The notes below the pieces were generated by a model. The model was not told the origin of the DNA. It saw nothing but the letters and a program-made list of their open reading frames with translations, and did no database searches. Positions 18,444-27,200 of a stretch of DNA of 61,759 bases are shown piece after piece; position 1 is the stretch's first letter, and each line of letters begins with the position of its first letter. The position numbers and the translations under genes are program-made. The DNA is from Bacteroidales bacterium (lineage in GTDB: Bacteria; Bacteroidota; Bacteroidia; Bacteroidales; JACABE01), in contig JAHEYQ010000026.1 in assembly GCA_023251515.1 (NCBI GenBank), positions 1 through 61,759 of the forward strand. The letters run 5' to 3'.

Positions 18444-18605
18444 TTTCGTTTTTTATTTAAGTTAATGAATACAAAAGTATTAATTTTTACGACATATACA
18501 CCACGTATTAAACCAATTTAAACCCAAACAACAAACCTAAACTTTATTAAATGCCTAATTAACTTACAATTAAGTTCTTATACCAGAATAAGAATCATTG
18601 AAAAA

Positions 18606-18619
18606 TTGACATATATCAG
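18606..18619. promoter_or_regulatory. Imperfect Fnr/Crp-type operator
   Basis: TTGACATATATCAG keeps 8 of 10 fixed positions of TTGAT-N4-ATCAA. It is 163 bp upstream of the monohaem lipoprotein start. Weaker than the other sites. Confidence 0.35.
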
Positions 18620-18744
18620 CAAAATTAATGTATCAGGACAAACTGAAATTATTTCAATTATTATAAATCAACTAATTATAATTATTAAATAAAAATTTAT
18701 CAATAAAAATAAATTATAATGTAAGTATAACAATGATAAATTTG

Positions 18745-18752
18745 TATATTTG
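18745..18752 (+). promoter_or_regulatory. Candidate -7 box for the Crp/Fnr gene
   Basis: TATATTTG is an exact Bacteroidota -7 box (TAnnTTTG). The expected start of RNA is near 18758, leaving a leader of about 170 nt. The perfect operator at 18777-18790 then lies just downstream of the start site, which fits autorepression. No clear -33 box. Confidence 0.45.
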
Positions 18753-18776
18753 CAACAACATAATAATATCAAATAA

Positions 18777-18790
18777 TTGATTTATATCAA
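18777..18790. promoter_or_regulatory. Perfect Fnr/Crp-type operator at the regulator's own gene
   Basis: TTGATTTATATCAA is a complete TTGAT-N4-ATCAA palindrome. It lies 139 bp before the ATG of the Crp/Fnr gene and just after its likely promoter. Confidence 0.65.
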
Positions 18791-18928
18791 TACAAACTGA
18801 TATCAGAGCAATTAGTTAAACCGATAAATCACTGATTTACTTGAGTTTAAAAACTTAAAAACAAAACAAACAATTTATTTGTTTTAGTGTACAATTATAA
18901 AAATAATTACTTGCTAAAAAATATTAAA

Positions 18929-19624
18929 ATGGAAGACAAGAACAACTCAGATCACTGCGGAAAATGTTTGACTGAATTACAAATTTTCAAATCTCTTAAT
19001 GAAGAGGAACTTGAAATGTTAGGCAAAGCTAGATGCAAAGTAAAATTTAATGCAGGTGAGATTATATTTAAGCAAGGTACTGCAATGACTCATATTTTAC
19101 TAATAAATGAAGGATTGGTAAAACTATATATTGAGGGAATAGATAATAGAAATCTGATATTAAGATTTGCAAAACCTGTAACTATTATAGGTGGACCAGG
19201 TTTCTTTACAGATTTTAAAAATCATATTACAGCTATGGCTGTTGAAGATTCTTCAGCTTGTTTTTTTGAAGTAAATACAATTGCAGAATTGGTAAAAAGC
19301 AATAAAGATTTTGCTTTAAACTTATTACAATGGATTAATACTCACACCTTAACCAATTACTTTAAATTTATAGAACTAACCCAAAAAGGAATGCATGGAC
19401 GTATAGCAGGAGCTTTGCTTTATATGCATAATGAAGTATATCAAAACAGCAATTATGAAATCAGTATCAAAAGACAAGACCTGGCTGATTTAACCGCAAT
19501 GTCTAAAGAGAGTGCAATCAGAATATTAAAAGAACTAAAAGATGATAATATTATAAGTGTAGATGGAAATAGTATTACATTAAAAGATATTGACATGCTG
19601 GTAAAAATAAACCAGAAAGGATAA
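18929..19624 (+). CDS. Crp/Fnr-family transcriptional regulator
   Basis: 231 residues from the ATG at 18929. A GTG at 18887 would add 14 residues, but the extension KNNYLLKNIK is unlike family N-termini. The cyclic-nucleotide-binding fold spans about 15-130 (FNAGEIIFKQGTAMTHILLINEGLVKLY). The C-terminal helix-turn-helix is IKRQDLADLTAMSKESAIRI. The N-terminal DHCGKCL contains a CxxC pair that could sense redox state or bind a cluster, but only two nearby cysteines are seen, so an FNR-like 4Fe-4S centre is not established. The three TTGAT-N4-ATCAA boxes nearby suggest that it recognises this motif. Confidence 0.9.
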   Translation: MEDKNNSDHCGKCLTELQIFKSLNEEELEMLGKARCKVKFNAGEIIFKQGTAMTHILLINEGLVKLYIEGIDNRNLILRFAKPVTIIGGPGFFTDFKNHITAMAVEDSSACFFEVNTIAELVKSNKDFALNLLQWINTHTLTNYFKFIELTQKGMHGRIAGALLYMHNEVYQNSNYEISIKRQDLADLTAMSKESAIRILKELKDDNIISVDGNSITLKDIDMLVKINQKG

Positions 19625-19676
19625 TAAAATTGCAATACATTATCTATCACACAGATATACAACAAATATTATTACA

Positions 19677-19690
19677 TTGATATTTATCAA
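19677..19690. promoter_or_regulatory. Perfect Fnr/Crp-type operator upstream of the multihaem lipoprotein
   Basis: TTGATATTTATCAA is a perfect TTGAT-N4-ATCAA palindrome centred about 97 bp before the predicted transcription start (about 19780). That is far but possible for an activator site. It is identical over 13 bases to the site upstream of hemA at 11930. Confidence 0.65.
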
Positions 19691-19744
19691 TCAAATAATG
19701 ATTGTTATTCATTTCACATCTTGAAAATATCAGGCTCATTTTTG

Positions 19745-19774
19745 TTTGTTTATACAAAATCGTTTATATATTTG
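19745..19774 (+). promoter_or_regulatory. Promoter of the multihaem lipoprotein gene
   Basis: TTTG (19745-19748) and TATATTTG (19767-19774) are separated by 18 bp, an excellent match to the Bacteroidota -33/-7 consensus. The start codon is 62 bp further on. Confidence 0.75.
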
Positions 19775-19836
19775 CATTGACAAATTAAGTCTAATAAATT
19801 TTGTAATAAAACTAGTACAAATCAAAAACAATTACA

Positions 19837-21219
19837 ATGAGAAGAAACTTTTTACAAATGTTTTTCAGAGGTAGCATGATGTTAGCTGCTGCTTCTATGG
19901 TTTTTCTTGCAGGTTGTGCAAAAGACGGAGAAATGGGTGCAACTGGTCCTGCCGGTAAAGATGGTAAAGATGCAAATGAAACTTGCAAATTATGCCACAC
20001 ATCAACTGTTGTTGACAGAGTATCAACAGAATTTCAGCTTTCAAAACATGAATATGGCTTAGCAGCAGAAGAAGAAGCTGGTAACTCAGGTTGTGCTCCT
20101 TGCCACGAACAAGAAGCATTTAAGTTTGTTTGCAAAAACAACACTACAACTGTATTTTATCAGGATAGTGCAACAGGTCCATGGAAAAACCCTTATGCAT
20201 CTGATGCTTCTACAGCTTTTGGTAAATTAGGATGTTTTACTTGCCACAGTAGTTTACATACTACTTATGGTTATTCTGACATTTCTTCATTAACCACAAC
20301 AGCTGCAGTTCCTATGACAATGTGGGGCGGTTCAAAAACGATTAATCTTACACAAGATGGTGGAAAAGGTAACTTATGTGTAAAATGTCACCAACCTCGT
20401 CCATTAGCAGTTGCTTCAAATTATGCTGGTGCTAATGCAAACTTCCCTGCTTCATTAAAAGGCAGATGGTTAGAATATCCTACATTAGCTGCTAATCCAA
20501 CTGCAATCTTCTATGATTCTTCATTAGCTTCTACTGTTGTTCAACCTATTACACCTGGTTACAGAACTCATATTCATTATGGTGCTGTTGGTGGTGTTGC
20601 TGCTGGTAAAGGTGCTGTAGAATTTGTTGGAACAGAAGGTTATTCAAATTCATCTCACGCAACTGCTGCTTCTTGTCAGGATTGTCACATGGCTCCTATC
20701 ACAGGTGCTGCTGGTGGACACTCTTTTAAAGCTAAAGGAAATTTCAATGGTTGTAATACAGCTGATTGCCATAAAGCAGGTGTTGGAAGCGGTTTAATGG
20801 CTTCAAACAATGCAAAATTTGTTTCTGTTAGATCAGAAATAAAAGGTTTAATAGCTACTTTAGCTGGTAAACTTAAAGAAGGTGGTGTTGAAATTATGAA
20901 CAAAAATCCAGATGCAACTACCAACTTATGGGCTGGTATTACAACCGGAAATTATGATGGATATTTGAATGTTTATGATCCAGTAAACAATCCTACCGGT
21001 CCTGATAATAATGCAGGACAATTCAGAAATATGGGCAATACTTCATCATGGAAACCTGAACAGAAAGCTATTAACAATGCATTACCAAAAATACATTTAA
21101 CAAATGCGCAAATGGGAGCAATTATTAACTTCCAATTCTGCGTGAGAGAATATAGTTTAGGTATTCATAACTATGATTATGTAAAAGCATTATTAAAAAA
21201 TACTATCGCTGTATTATAA
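19837..21219 (+). CDS. Multihaem c-type cytochrome lipoprotein with collagen-like linker
   Basis: 460 residues. The lipobox LAGC lies near residues 24-27. A short GATGPAGKDGKDAN collagen-like spacer follows, then five CXXCH motifs (CKLCH, CAPCH, CFTCH, CVKCH, CQDCH). One further site, CNTADCH near residue 308, has four residues between the cysteines (CX4CH). CX4CH is known as an unusual haem-binding variant in some cytochromes; here binding is inferred. The C-terminal 150 residues have no haem motif. Strong promoter, own terminator. It probably sits on the outer membrane and may accept electrons from the 19-haem protein through the periplasm. Confidence 0.9.
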   Translation: MRRNFLQMFFRGSMMLAAASMVFLAGCAKDGEMGATGPAGKDGKDANETCKLCHTSTVVDRVSTEFQLSKHEYGLAAEEEAGNSGCAPCHEQEAFKFVCKNNTTTVFYQDSATGPWKNPYASDASTAFGKLGCFTCHSSLHTTYGYSDISSLTTTAAVPMTMWGGSKTINLTQDGGKGNLCVKCHQPRPLAVASNYAGANANFPASLKGRWLEYPTLAANPTAIFYDSSLASTVVQPITPGYRTHIHYGAVGGVAAGKGAVEFVGTEGYSNSSHATAASCQDCHMAPITGAAGGHSFKAKGNFNGCNTADCHKAGVGSGLMASNNAKFVSVRSEIKGLIATLAGKLKEGGVEIMNKNPDATTNLWAGITTGNYDGYLNVYDPVNNPTGPDNNAGQFRNMGNTSSWKPEQKAINNALPKIHLTNAQMGAIINFQFCVREYSLGIHNYDYVKALLKNTIAVL

Positions 21220-21236
21220 TACTTTTTTTAAAATAT

Positions 21237-21270
21237 AAAAAAGGCTGTTTCTAACGAAACAGCCTTTTTT
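21237..21270 (+). terminator. Intrinsic terminator after the multihaem lipoprotein gene
   Basis: AAAAAAGGCTGTTT and AAACAGCCTTTTTT form a perfect 14-bp stem with a six-base loop, followed by more Ts. Clear rho-independent terminator. Confidence 0.92.
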
Positions 21271-21346
21271 TTGTATAATTAATAAATACAAAACTCTAAA
21301 CCAAACTAATTGAAATCATTTATGTTATATAACAAACAATATTACA

Positions 21347-22093
21347 ATGTATTTCTTATATAAGCATATCTGGTTAATTATTTTCATACTTTGGGGATTG
21401 CCTTTGGGATATTATCGAAGCAGATTTCGAAAGCTTGTATATCAAACAAATAGCTGGACAATAAATTTTAAACCTGTCTTTATTAAAGAAATCAAAGCAT
21501 TGTTATTCAATCTATATCCTAACAACAAAACATATCTGAAATTTCGAAATTTCTATCGTGTTTATCTGTTTATATATTTGATATTGTTTATATTTTATAA
21601 TTCGTTTAATAGTGAAGCTCAAAATAATCAGAATATGGAAACATTAAAAACAGGCATGAAATTGCCGCATTTTTTATTAAAAGATCAGAATAATCATATT
21701 TTCGACAGTGATAGTGTTGTTGGCAAAAAGAATCTGGTTATCTATTTCTATCCAAAAGATGATAGCCCTGGTTGTACCAAACAAGCATGCTCTTTTCGCG
21801 ATCAATTTAGTGTATTTGAAGATGAAGATGCAATGGTTATCGGAATAAGTGCCCAATCTGTTGAAAGTCATAAGAAATTTGCTGAGAAACACCGTTTATC
21901 ATATATTTTATTAAGCGACGAAGGGAACAAAGTACGCAAACTATTCGGGGTTCCTACTAACTTATTGGGAATATTACCCGGTAGAGTTACCTATATTATA
22001 GACAAATCGGGCAAGGTTATTTATATTTTCAATTCACAATTGCAAGCCGAAAAACATGTGGATGAAGCCATTAGAATTTTAAAAAACTTATAA
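21347..22093 (+). CDS. bcp: Membrane-anchored Bcp-type peroxiredoxin
   Basis: 248 residues. The C-terminal 150 (from METLKTGMKLPHFLLKDQN, about residue 97) form a thioredoxin-fold peroxidase. DDSPGCTKQACSFRDQF holds the peroxidatic cysteine and, five residues on, the resolving cysteine of atypical 2-Cys BCP enzymes. The first 95 residues are an unusual extension with two membrane helices (about 6-22 and 70-87), which would place the enzyme on a membrane. An internal start at 21635 would give an ordinary soluble Bcp, but the frame is continuous and no better upstream signal is evident. Its stop overlaps the start of the next gene (TAATG). Confidence 0.85.
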   Translation: MYFLYKHIWLIIFILWGLPLGYYRSRFRKLVYQTNSWTINFKPVFIKEIKALLFNLYPNNKTYLKFRNFYRVYLFIYLILFIFYNSFNSEAQNNQNMETLKTGMKLPHFLLKDQNNHIFDSDSVVGKKNLVIYFYPKDDSPGCTKQACSFRDQFSVFEDEDAMVIGISAQSVESHKKFAEKHRLSYILLSDEGNKVRKLFGVPTNLLGILPGRVTYIIDKSGKVIYIFNSQLQAEKHVDEAIRILKNL

Positions 22094-22548
22094 TGATGTT
22101 TACATTTAAAAGAGAACAAATACTAAAAGCAAACATAAATGAAATTTGGGATTTTGCATCCAATCCGGCTAATCTTCAGAAGATAACACCCGAATATATG
22201 GGCTTTGAAATACTTACAGATAACTTGCCCGAAAAAATTTATGAAGGTATGATTATATCCTACAAAGTAAGTCCGTTAATGGGTATTAAAATGAATTGGA
22301 CAACAGAAATAACCCATGTTAAAGAACATAAATATTTTATTGATGTTCAGCAAGAAGGGCCATATAGTTTTTGGCATCACCAACATCATTTTCAAGAAAA
22401 CAAAAATGGCATTCTGATGACAGATATTCTAACTTATAAACCACCCTTTGGCATTTTTGGCAGAATTGCCAACAAACTGATAATTGAAACCAAATTAAAT
22501 CAGATATTTGATTATAGAATAAAGAAAATGGAAGAAATCTTTGGGTAA
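22093..22548 (+). CDS. SRPBCC-fold protein (polyketide cyclase/START-like)
   Basis: 151 residues. FKREQILKANINEIWDFASNPANLQKITP is the typical entry of the SRPBCC helix-grip fold. The middle strands (MIISYKVSPLMGIKMNWTTEI and HHQHHFQE) and the long C-terminal helix agree. These proteins bind hydrophobic ligands; the ligand here is unknown. ATG is repeated (22093 and 22096). It is translationally coupled to the peroxiredoxin gene. Confidence 0.85.
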   Translation: MMFTFKREQILKANINEIWDFASNPANLQKITPEYMGFEILTDNLPEKIYEGMIISYKVSPLMGIKMNWTTEITHVKEHKYFIDVQQEGPYSFWHHQHHFQENKNGILMTDILTYKPPFGIFGRIANKLIIETKLNQIFDYRIKKMEEIFG

Positions 22549-22592
22549 ATTATTTCATTGAGAGTTGAAAACCATAAAGCATTTTTTACCAT

Positions 22593-23024
22593 TTAAAACA
22601 TAGCAATTTGAAAGGTTTTGATTGCATTAAGTTCCAACAATCTTGTTTTAAATGCTTCCATTTTATTTTTATCTATAGAAAGTTTGTTAATCTCTCTGTA
22701 ATCCTTTATATTTCTGTGTATAAAGATAAACCATACCAGAAAGTTCAGTTGTTTAAACACTATTTCTGCATCTTCTGTTTTGTAAATATCATTAATAAAT
22801 CGCTTGCAATTTTCACTAACCAAATACCATACTTCATTAGATTTATAACTCAGATAAATATCCAATATTTTTAACATCCATCGCATATCCCTATATAAAT
22901 CAACAATATTTTCAGTATCTATTTCAGTTTTTTTGTTTTCTATAAATCCTTTTGGAAAATATTTATAAAAAGCAAATATACTTAATGCTTCTTCTTTTGT
23001 TATAGATATAGATTCTTCTTCCAT
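22593..23024 (-). CDS. Hypothetical helical protein
   Basis: 143 residues, acidic N-terminus (MEEESISITKEEAL), otherwise helix-rich with many aromatic residues (VWFIFIHRN, VWYLVSENC). No family recognised. No signal peptide or clear membrane helix. Convergent with the SRPBCC gene and directly downstream of the GC-rich repeat array. Codon use is ordinary for the window, so it is probably a real gene. Confidence 0.55.
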   Translation of the reverse strand: MEEESISITKEEALSIFAFYKYFPKGFIENKKTEIDTENIVDLYRDMRWMLKILDIYLSYKSNEVWYLVSENCKRFINDIYKTEDAEIVFKQLNFLVWFIFIHRNIKDYREINKLSIDKNKMEAFKTRLLELNAIKTFQIAMF

Positions 23025-23073
23025 TTCTGTAATTTGTTATTTATAATTGATTCTTTGTTCCCGAGCAAAGTCT

Positions 23074-23220
23074 CATTCTGTCTTAGGACGTCGAGCGGAG
23101 TCGAGACGTAGTTCATTCTGTCTTAGGACGTCGAGCGTAGCCGAGACGTAGTTCATTCTATCCCCGGACGTCGAGCGTAGCCGAGACGTAGTTCATTCTG
23201 TTTCCGGGCGAAGCCGAGGG
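23074..23220. repeat. Tandem 40-bp GC-rich palindromic repeats, 3 copies plus a partial
   Basis: Units start at 23074, 23114, 23154 and 23194 with an exact 40-bp period. The core is GGACGTCGAGCG-nAGnCGAGACGT. The core is an imperfect palindrome (ACG-tc-TCGA pairing with TCGACGT). The fourth unit supplies the stop and last codons of the GIY-YIG gene. GC content is far above the neighbourhood. Confidence 0.9.
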
Positions 23221-23519
23221 GCATTTCTATAATGCGTTTCATTCTTGCATTCTGATAAATCATGTAATTTTGAATTATCTTTATTAATTAAAGCTTCCTT
23301 TTTTAACCTGCTCCAATTCTGAACTTGCTTTTCTCTGTAAAATGCTTCATCTATTCTATCAAAAAATTCATAATACACCAATTTAACTGGTAAATGTTTT
23401 TTCGTAAAATTTGCTCCTTCACCATTTTGGTGTTCCTGCATACGTTTATCCAGATTTTTTGTACTTCCGGTATAATAAGCTCCGTTCGAGCAAAGTAAAA
23501 TATACATATATCCACTCAT
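23193..23519 (-). CDS. GIY-YIG nuclease-domain protein inside a repeat cluster
   Basis: 108 residues. The motif is YMYILLCSNGAYYTGSTKNL (GIY..YIG in the degenerate form YIL..YTG), followed by the catalytic-Arg helix DKRMQEHQNG and the conserved KHLPVKLVYYE, then EAFYREKQVQNW with the metal-binding Glu. This is the short UPF0213/YhbQ-like class, usually of unknown role. The last residues (RLRPETE) and stop codon are encoded by a copy of the 40-bp repeat. More repeats of the same family lie upstream. It may act on the repeats or be carried by them; neither is shown. Confidence 0.9.
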   Translation of the reverse strand: MSGYMYILLCSNGAYYTGSTKNLDKRMQEHQNGEGANFTKKHLPVKLVYYEFFDRIDEAFYREKQVQNWSRLKKEALINKDNSKLHDLSECKNETHYRNAPRLRPETE

Positions 23520-23531
23520 ATTATTTGTTTT

Positions 23532-23700
23532 AACCTCGACTCCGCTCGGTTACCGCATCTCGGACGTCGAGCGGAGTCGAGACGTTTCTTACCTCGGCTT
23601 CCATTTCCGGACGTCGAGCGGGGTCGAGACGTAGTCCATCGCCTCGGCTTCGCTCGGCGACCGGCTACGATTGGCCACCGAGCGAAGTCGAGGTGCCCTC
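23532..23700. repeat. Cluster of GC-rich CGAGCGnAGnCGAG palindromic repeats
   Basis: At least four pieces of the same family occur in both orientations (ctcgactccgctcgg, ggacgtcgagcggagtcgagacg, ggacgtcgagcggggtcgagacg, accgagcgaagtcgaggt). The last lies inside the end of the restriction-modification gene and supplies its final codons (STSLGGQS) and stop. With the array at 23074 it encloses the GIY-YIG gene. Confidence 0.85.
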
Positions 23701-24165
23701 CACTATCTTTATTTCCTCTTCACTCAACCCATATAGCTGATAAACCAATTGATCGATTTCGGATTCGAGTGAAGTAGTATCGGCTTTTGAATCATTTTTT
23801 TTATTTTCAAGAACAAGTTTTACTTTTTCGGTAATAAGTTGCTCCATGTTTTCATCAACTGTTTCAGGTAATGGGAATGGATTCAAATAATTTGTTTTAA
23901 AAGTTCTTGCATCTCCTTGCAGAGTATCTCCGGTTGTTTTTAAAAACCACCATAATAACTGAGAATTTGCAATGGCTAATAGATATTCATAACTTTCTTT
24001 AGTATCTTGTTTTTTAACCCAACTATAAACTTTTGTAGTATGATATAGATTTGATTCATTAAATGTAACATTTGGATGATTAGCACAAATCTCCATTGAA
24101 GATAGTTTAGGTTGTTCAAATCTATTTAAACTTTTAGGGTAAATATATGCATGCCAATGTTCCAT
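23665..24165 (-). CDS. Type IIG restriction-modification enzyme, C-terminal fragment (TaqI-like specificity domain)
   Basis: 166 residues from the first ATG, but the reading frame is open from about 24298 and continues the product of 24288-27578. The junction reads KYVFF then PYKIEDGN if one T is added to the T7 run at 24301-24307. WWFLKTTGDTLQGDARTFKTNYLNPFPLP is the characteristic end of Eco57I/TaqI-type target-recognition domains. The final dozen residues are encoded by a palindromic repeat. Alone it would not be functional. Confidence 0.75.
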   Translation of the reverse strand: MEHWHAYIYPKSLNRFEQPKLSSMEICANHPNVTFNESNLYHTTKVYSWVKKQDTKESYEYLLAIANSQLLWWFLKTTGDTLQGDARTFKTNYLNPFPLPETVDENMEQLITEKVKLVLENKKNDSKADTTSLESEIDQLVYQLYGLSEEEIKIVEGTSTSLGGQS

Positions 24166-24287
24166 TTTAGCAGCTTTACCGCTTTCACGTGCTTTAAATT
24201 GCTTCTCATGGTCTTTTAAATAAAGATAAGTTAATGGATACTTTGTCTCAATCTCTTTTTCCGAAACAATTGAGGGGTTTCCATCTT

Positions 24288-27200
24288 CTATTTTATAAGG
24301 AAAAAAACATACTTATCAGTTAATAAATGACAGAAACGTTGAACATCTTTTCCCATCAAAAATGGTTTAAATAAATCAGGTTCTAATTCATATTCAGAAC
24401 CACTCAAGGGCACTTTACAAATAAATTTTTCAACTGAAACTTTTTCTAAAATGTATAAATCATCTTTACTTGTAGCAATTCCCTGGAAAATACCATCAAA
24501 AACAGTTTCAATATTCTTTGATTTAATATAAATTTTTTCAAATATATCATATCCCAATTCACTATTAAATAGTATCCATTGATTGCTTCCATATAATTTT
24601 GATGCTTTATCAAGCATTTGATAAGTCATAAAAGTATACATATTTCGCTCTTTTATCAGACTTTGAAAATCTGATTTAAAAGGGAATAATTGAAAGTTAA
24701 ACCCATTTGAAGGTCTTTTGCTAAATTGAGCAACACAAGTATAAGTATCTGCATCGTCAAAAATCATATTTGCCCCAAAATGAGCAATCTCATCTATATA
24801 TTGTCCTTGTTTTAAATAATCTCTGAATATTTCAGAAGAAGCAGAATTGAAGAATTTATGAGGAAATATATACGCATTATTGCTTTTAAGAGAAGAAATA
24901 TTAACTGCTAATTCAAAAAAAATATTTGCTAAATCGTAAGCTGCTTTTGCATTATGATAATTTTGCTCATAAAAAATCTTTTGTATAGGTTGGCAAGCTT
25001 GGATTTCTTGAACACGCATATACGGCGGATTCCCAATCACCACATCAAAACCCAAAAAATCCCCTTCATCATTCAGTACTTCGGGAAACTCAAACCGCCA
25101 TTCAAAAGCATTTTCATAGATCTTATTGCTTTTTATTTCTTCTATTTCCTGTTCTAATTTATTAATCGTTTCGGTTAAATTTTTTACCTGTTTGTTCCAT
25201 GCTGCGGTTTCGGCTTTGGTTCGTTCAAAAAGCGTAATTTGTGTAGTTAAGGCAAATAATTCGCCTTTCGTTTTATTGAGTTTCAGCAATCGTTTGTCGT
25301 TGCTGGCAACTTCACTTTCAAAATCGTTTTTTATACGCGAAATCAATTGTTCCATTTCCCGCTTTTCGTCTTTGCTTTGTGCATTGCGATAGGTCATTAC
25401 GGCAAGGCGGTAGCTATCAATACTCCATTTGCTGGCTTTCAGTGCTTTTTTAATATCAGCATCCAATGCATAGCGGCTGATTAACGAATTGCCGCATTTG
25501 ATATTGATATCAATATTGGGCAAAGTTTCCAGTTCCGTAAAATCGGGTGCTTTGTAATAGGCATTTTTCAATAATTCAATCCATAATCGTAAACGGCAAA
25601 TCTTTACCGAATTGGGGTTAATATCCACACCAAACAGGCAGTTTTCTATGATGGTTTGCTTTTCGTGAAAGAGCGTTTCCTGTACTCTTTGGCTTTCTTT
25701 GCTTTTGGGGTTATAGGCATAAAGTTCACCATCATCATCGGTAACAACCAACTCATCATTTTCTACTACAATATCATATTCTTTCAATCGTTTGCCGTCG
25801 CTATCCTGCAATATTTTAAGTTCGCTCTTAATGGCAATAATTTCGTTGAGTGCCGATACCAGAAAATGACCGGAACCTACCGCAGGGTCGCATATTTTTA
25901 AACTGTTTACAATTTGGTTGGCTTCTGTTCTGTTAAAATGGGTTCCGATTGCATCGTAAACTTCATTTAACCCTGTCAGGGTTTGAAACCCTGACAGGGT
26001 TGCACCTGCATCGTTAAACTTTTGTACTACCGCACGGCGTATGGTTTCGCGGCACATATACATGGTAATAAAGCCGGGTGTAAAAAACGAACCGTCTTTG
26101 TAACCGTTAATCTTTTCAAATATCAAGCCTAAAACCGAGGCATTAATCAGTCGTTTGTTGTCTTCCTGTATTTCTTCGCTGCCTTCGCTGGCAAAGTCGT
26201 AAGCATTCAGAAAATCGAAAATATATTGTATGGTAACTAACTCGCCTGTTAGTTTTTGTCCGTTATTGTTCTTTATTACAGTTGATGAAAGCAAGGGCAA
26301 TTTACCATCTTTCAGTTGACTGATAAATAAACAACTGTGCTCAATATCGGTAGGTTCAAATAAGGAAGAGTTGAGATAAGGAACATTGGCAAATAGTTTT
26401 TTAACTTCTTCGCTCCTATCCTGTGGCTTACGTGCCAGCACACTAAAAAACAAACTATTGAGATCGTCAAAATTCTGAACTTTATCCAGATTGAGAAAAG
26501 CAAAAGATTTATCACCTTTGCTTGCAGTGAGCTTGTCGAATCTGTTGTATTTCAATAGCTGTGCTTCCAGTAATTTTAAAAACAAAATCCGGTTAATCCA
26601 TGTAATGGACAATTCCAAAGCCACATTAAATAATCGTTCCTGATAATTATCACCAAATTGTGAGGGTTTTGTTAGCCTCGATATTTTATCAAGATTATCC
26701 AGTTGAAAGATGGCACTCTCAATTAAAGAACCTTGGTTGCGTTCGCCATCTTTTTTACGTTGAATCAGCTTTTTGCCTCCGTCTTTGGTTTCCGTTAGTC
26801 CGATTATATGCAGAAGTTCGGTATAAAAAGTTTTGTCCAGACTATTGCTGTCGTTGGCAAAAGGCAATTTGAGCAAATGTTCGGGAGATAATAGTTTATA
26901 GAGTGCAATCAGCAGATTGTCATCTTTTTTATCTTCATTGCGTAAGGGTTTATCGTAATCACGTATATCGAAATGGGTAAATGCTACTTCATGTTTTATG
27001 GCTTCAATGGCAGGTTCGGCAATTTGTTTGTAAAAGAAATCGGTATTCTTGCCCGATAAGCGTCCTTCTTCAAAATCGATGAATTGTTTTACCAGATTTT
27101 TGTTTTGGGCAAATTCTTTTTCAAAAAGGCTGGCATCAAATATATACCATTCAAATATATTGCAGGCAATCAGATGCTTTATTTCCAGATTTTTATTAGT

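Larger units (their letters stand above)
18444..18928. other. Divergent control region between the cytochrome lipoprotein and Crp/Fnr genes
   Basis: 485 bp, strongly AT-rich, no gene seen. It holds an imperfect Fnr-type box (18606-18619), a perfect one (18777-18790), a TATATTTG -7 box (18745-18752) and a CTGATATCAG palindrome (18797-18806). Control of both divergent transcripts from here is likely. Confidence 0.6.

Noticed and set aside
18887..18928. GTG at 18887 as the start of the Crp/Fnr gene
   Set aside because: The extension is Asn/Lys-rich and unlike family N-termini. The ATG at 18929 fits better.
19677..19690. Site as a terminator of the Crp/Fnr gene
   Set aside because: The 5-bp arms are too short and AT-rich to terminate. 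The motif matches an Fnr-type operator instead.
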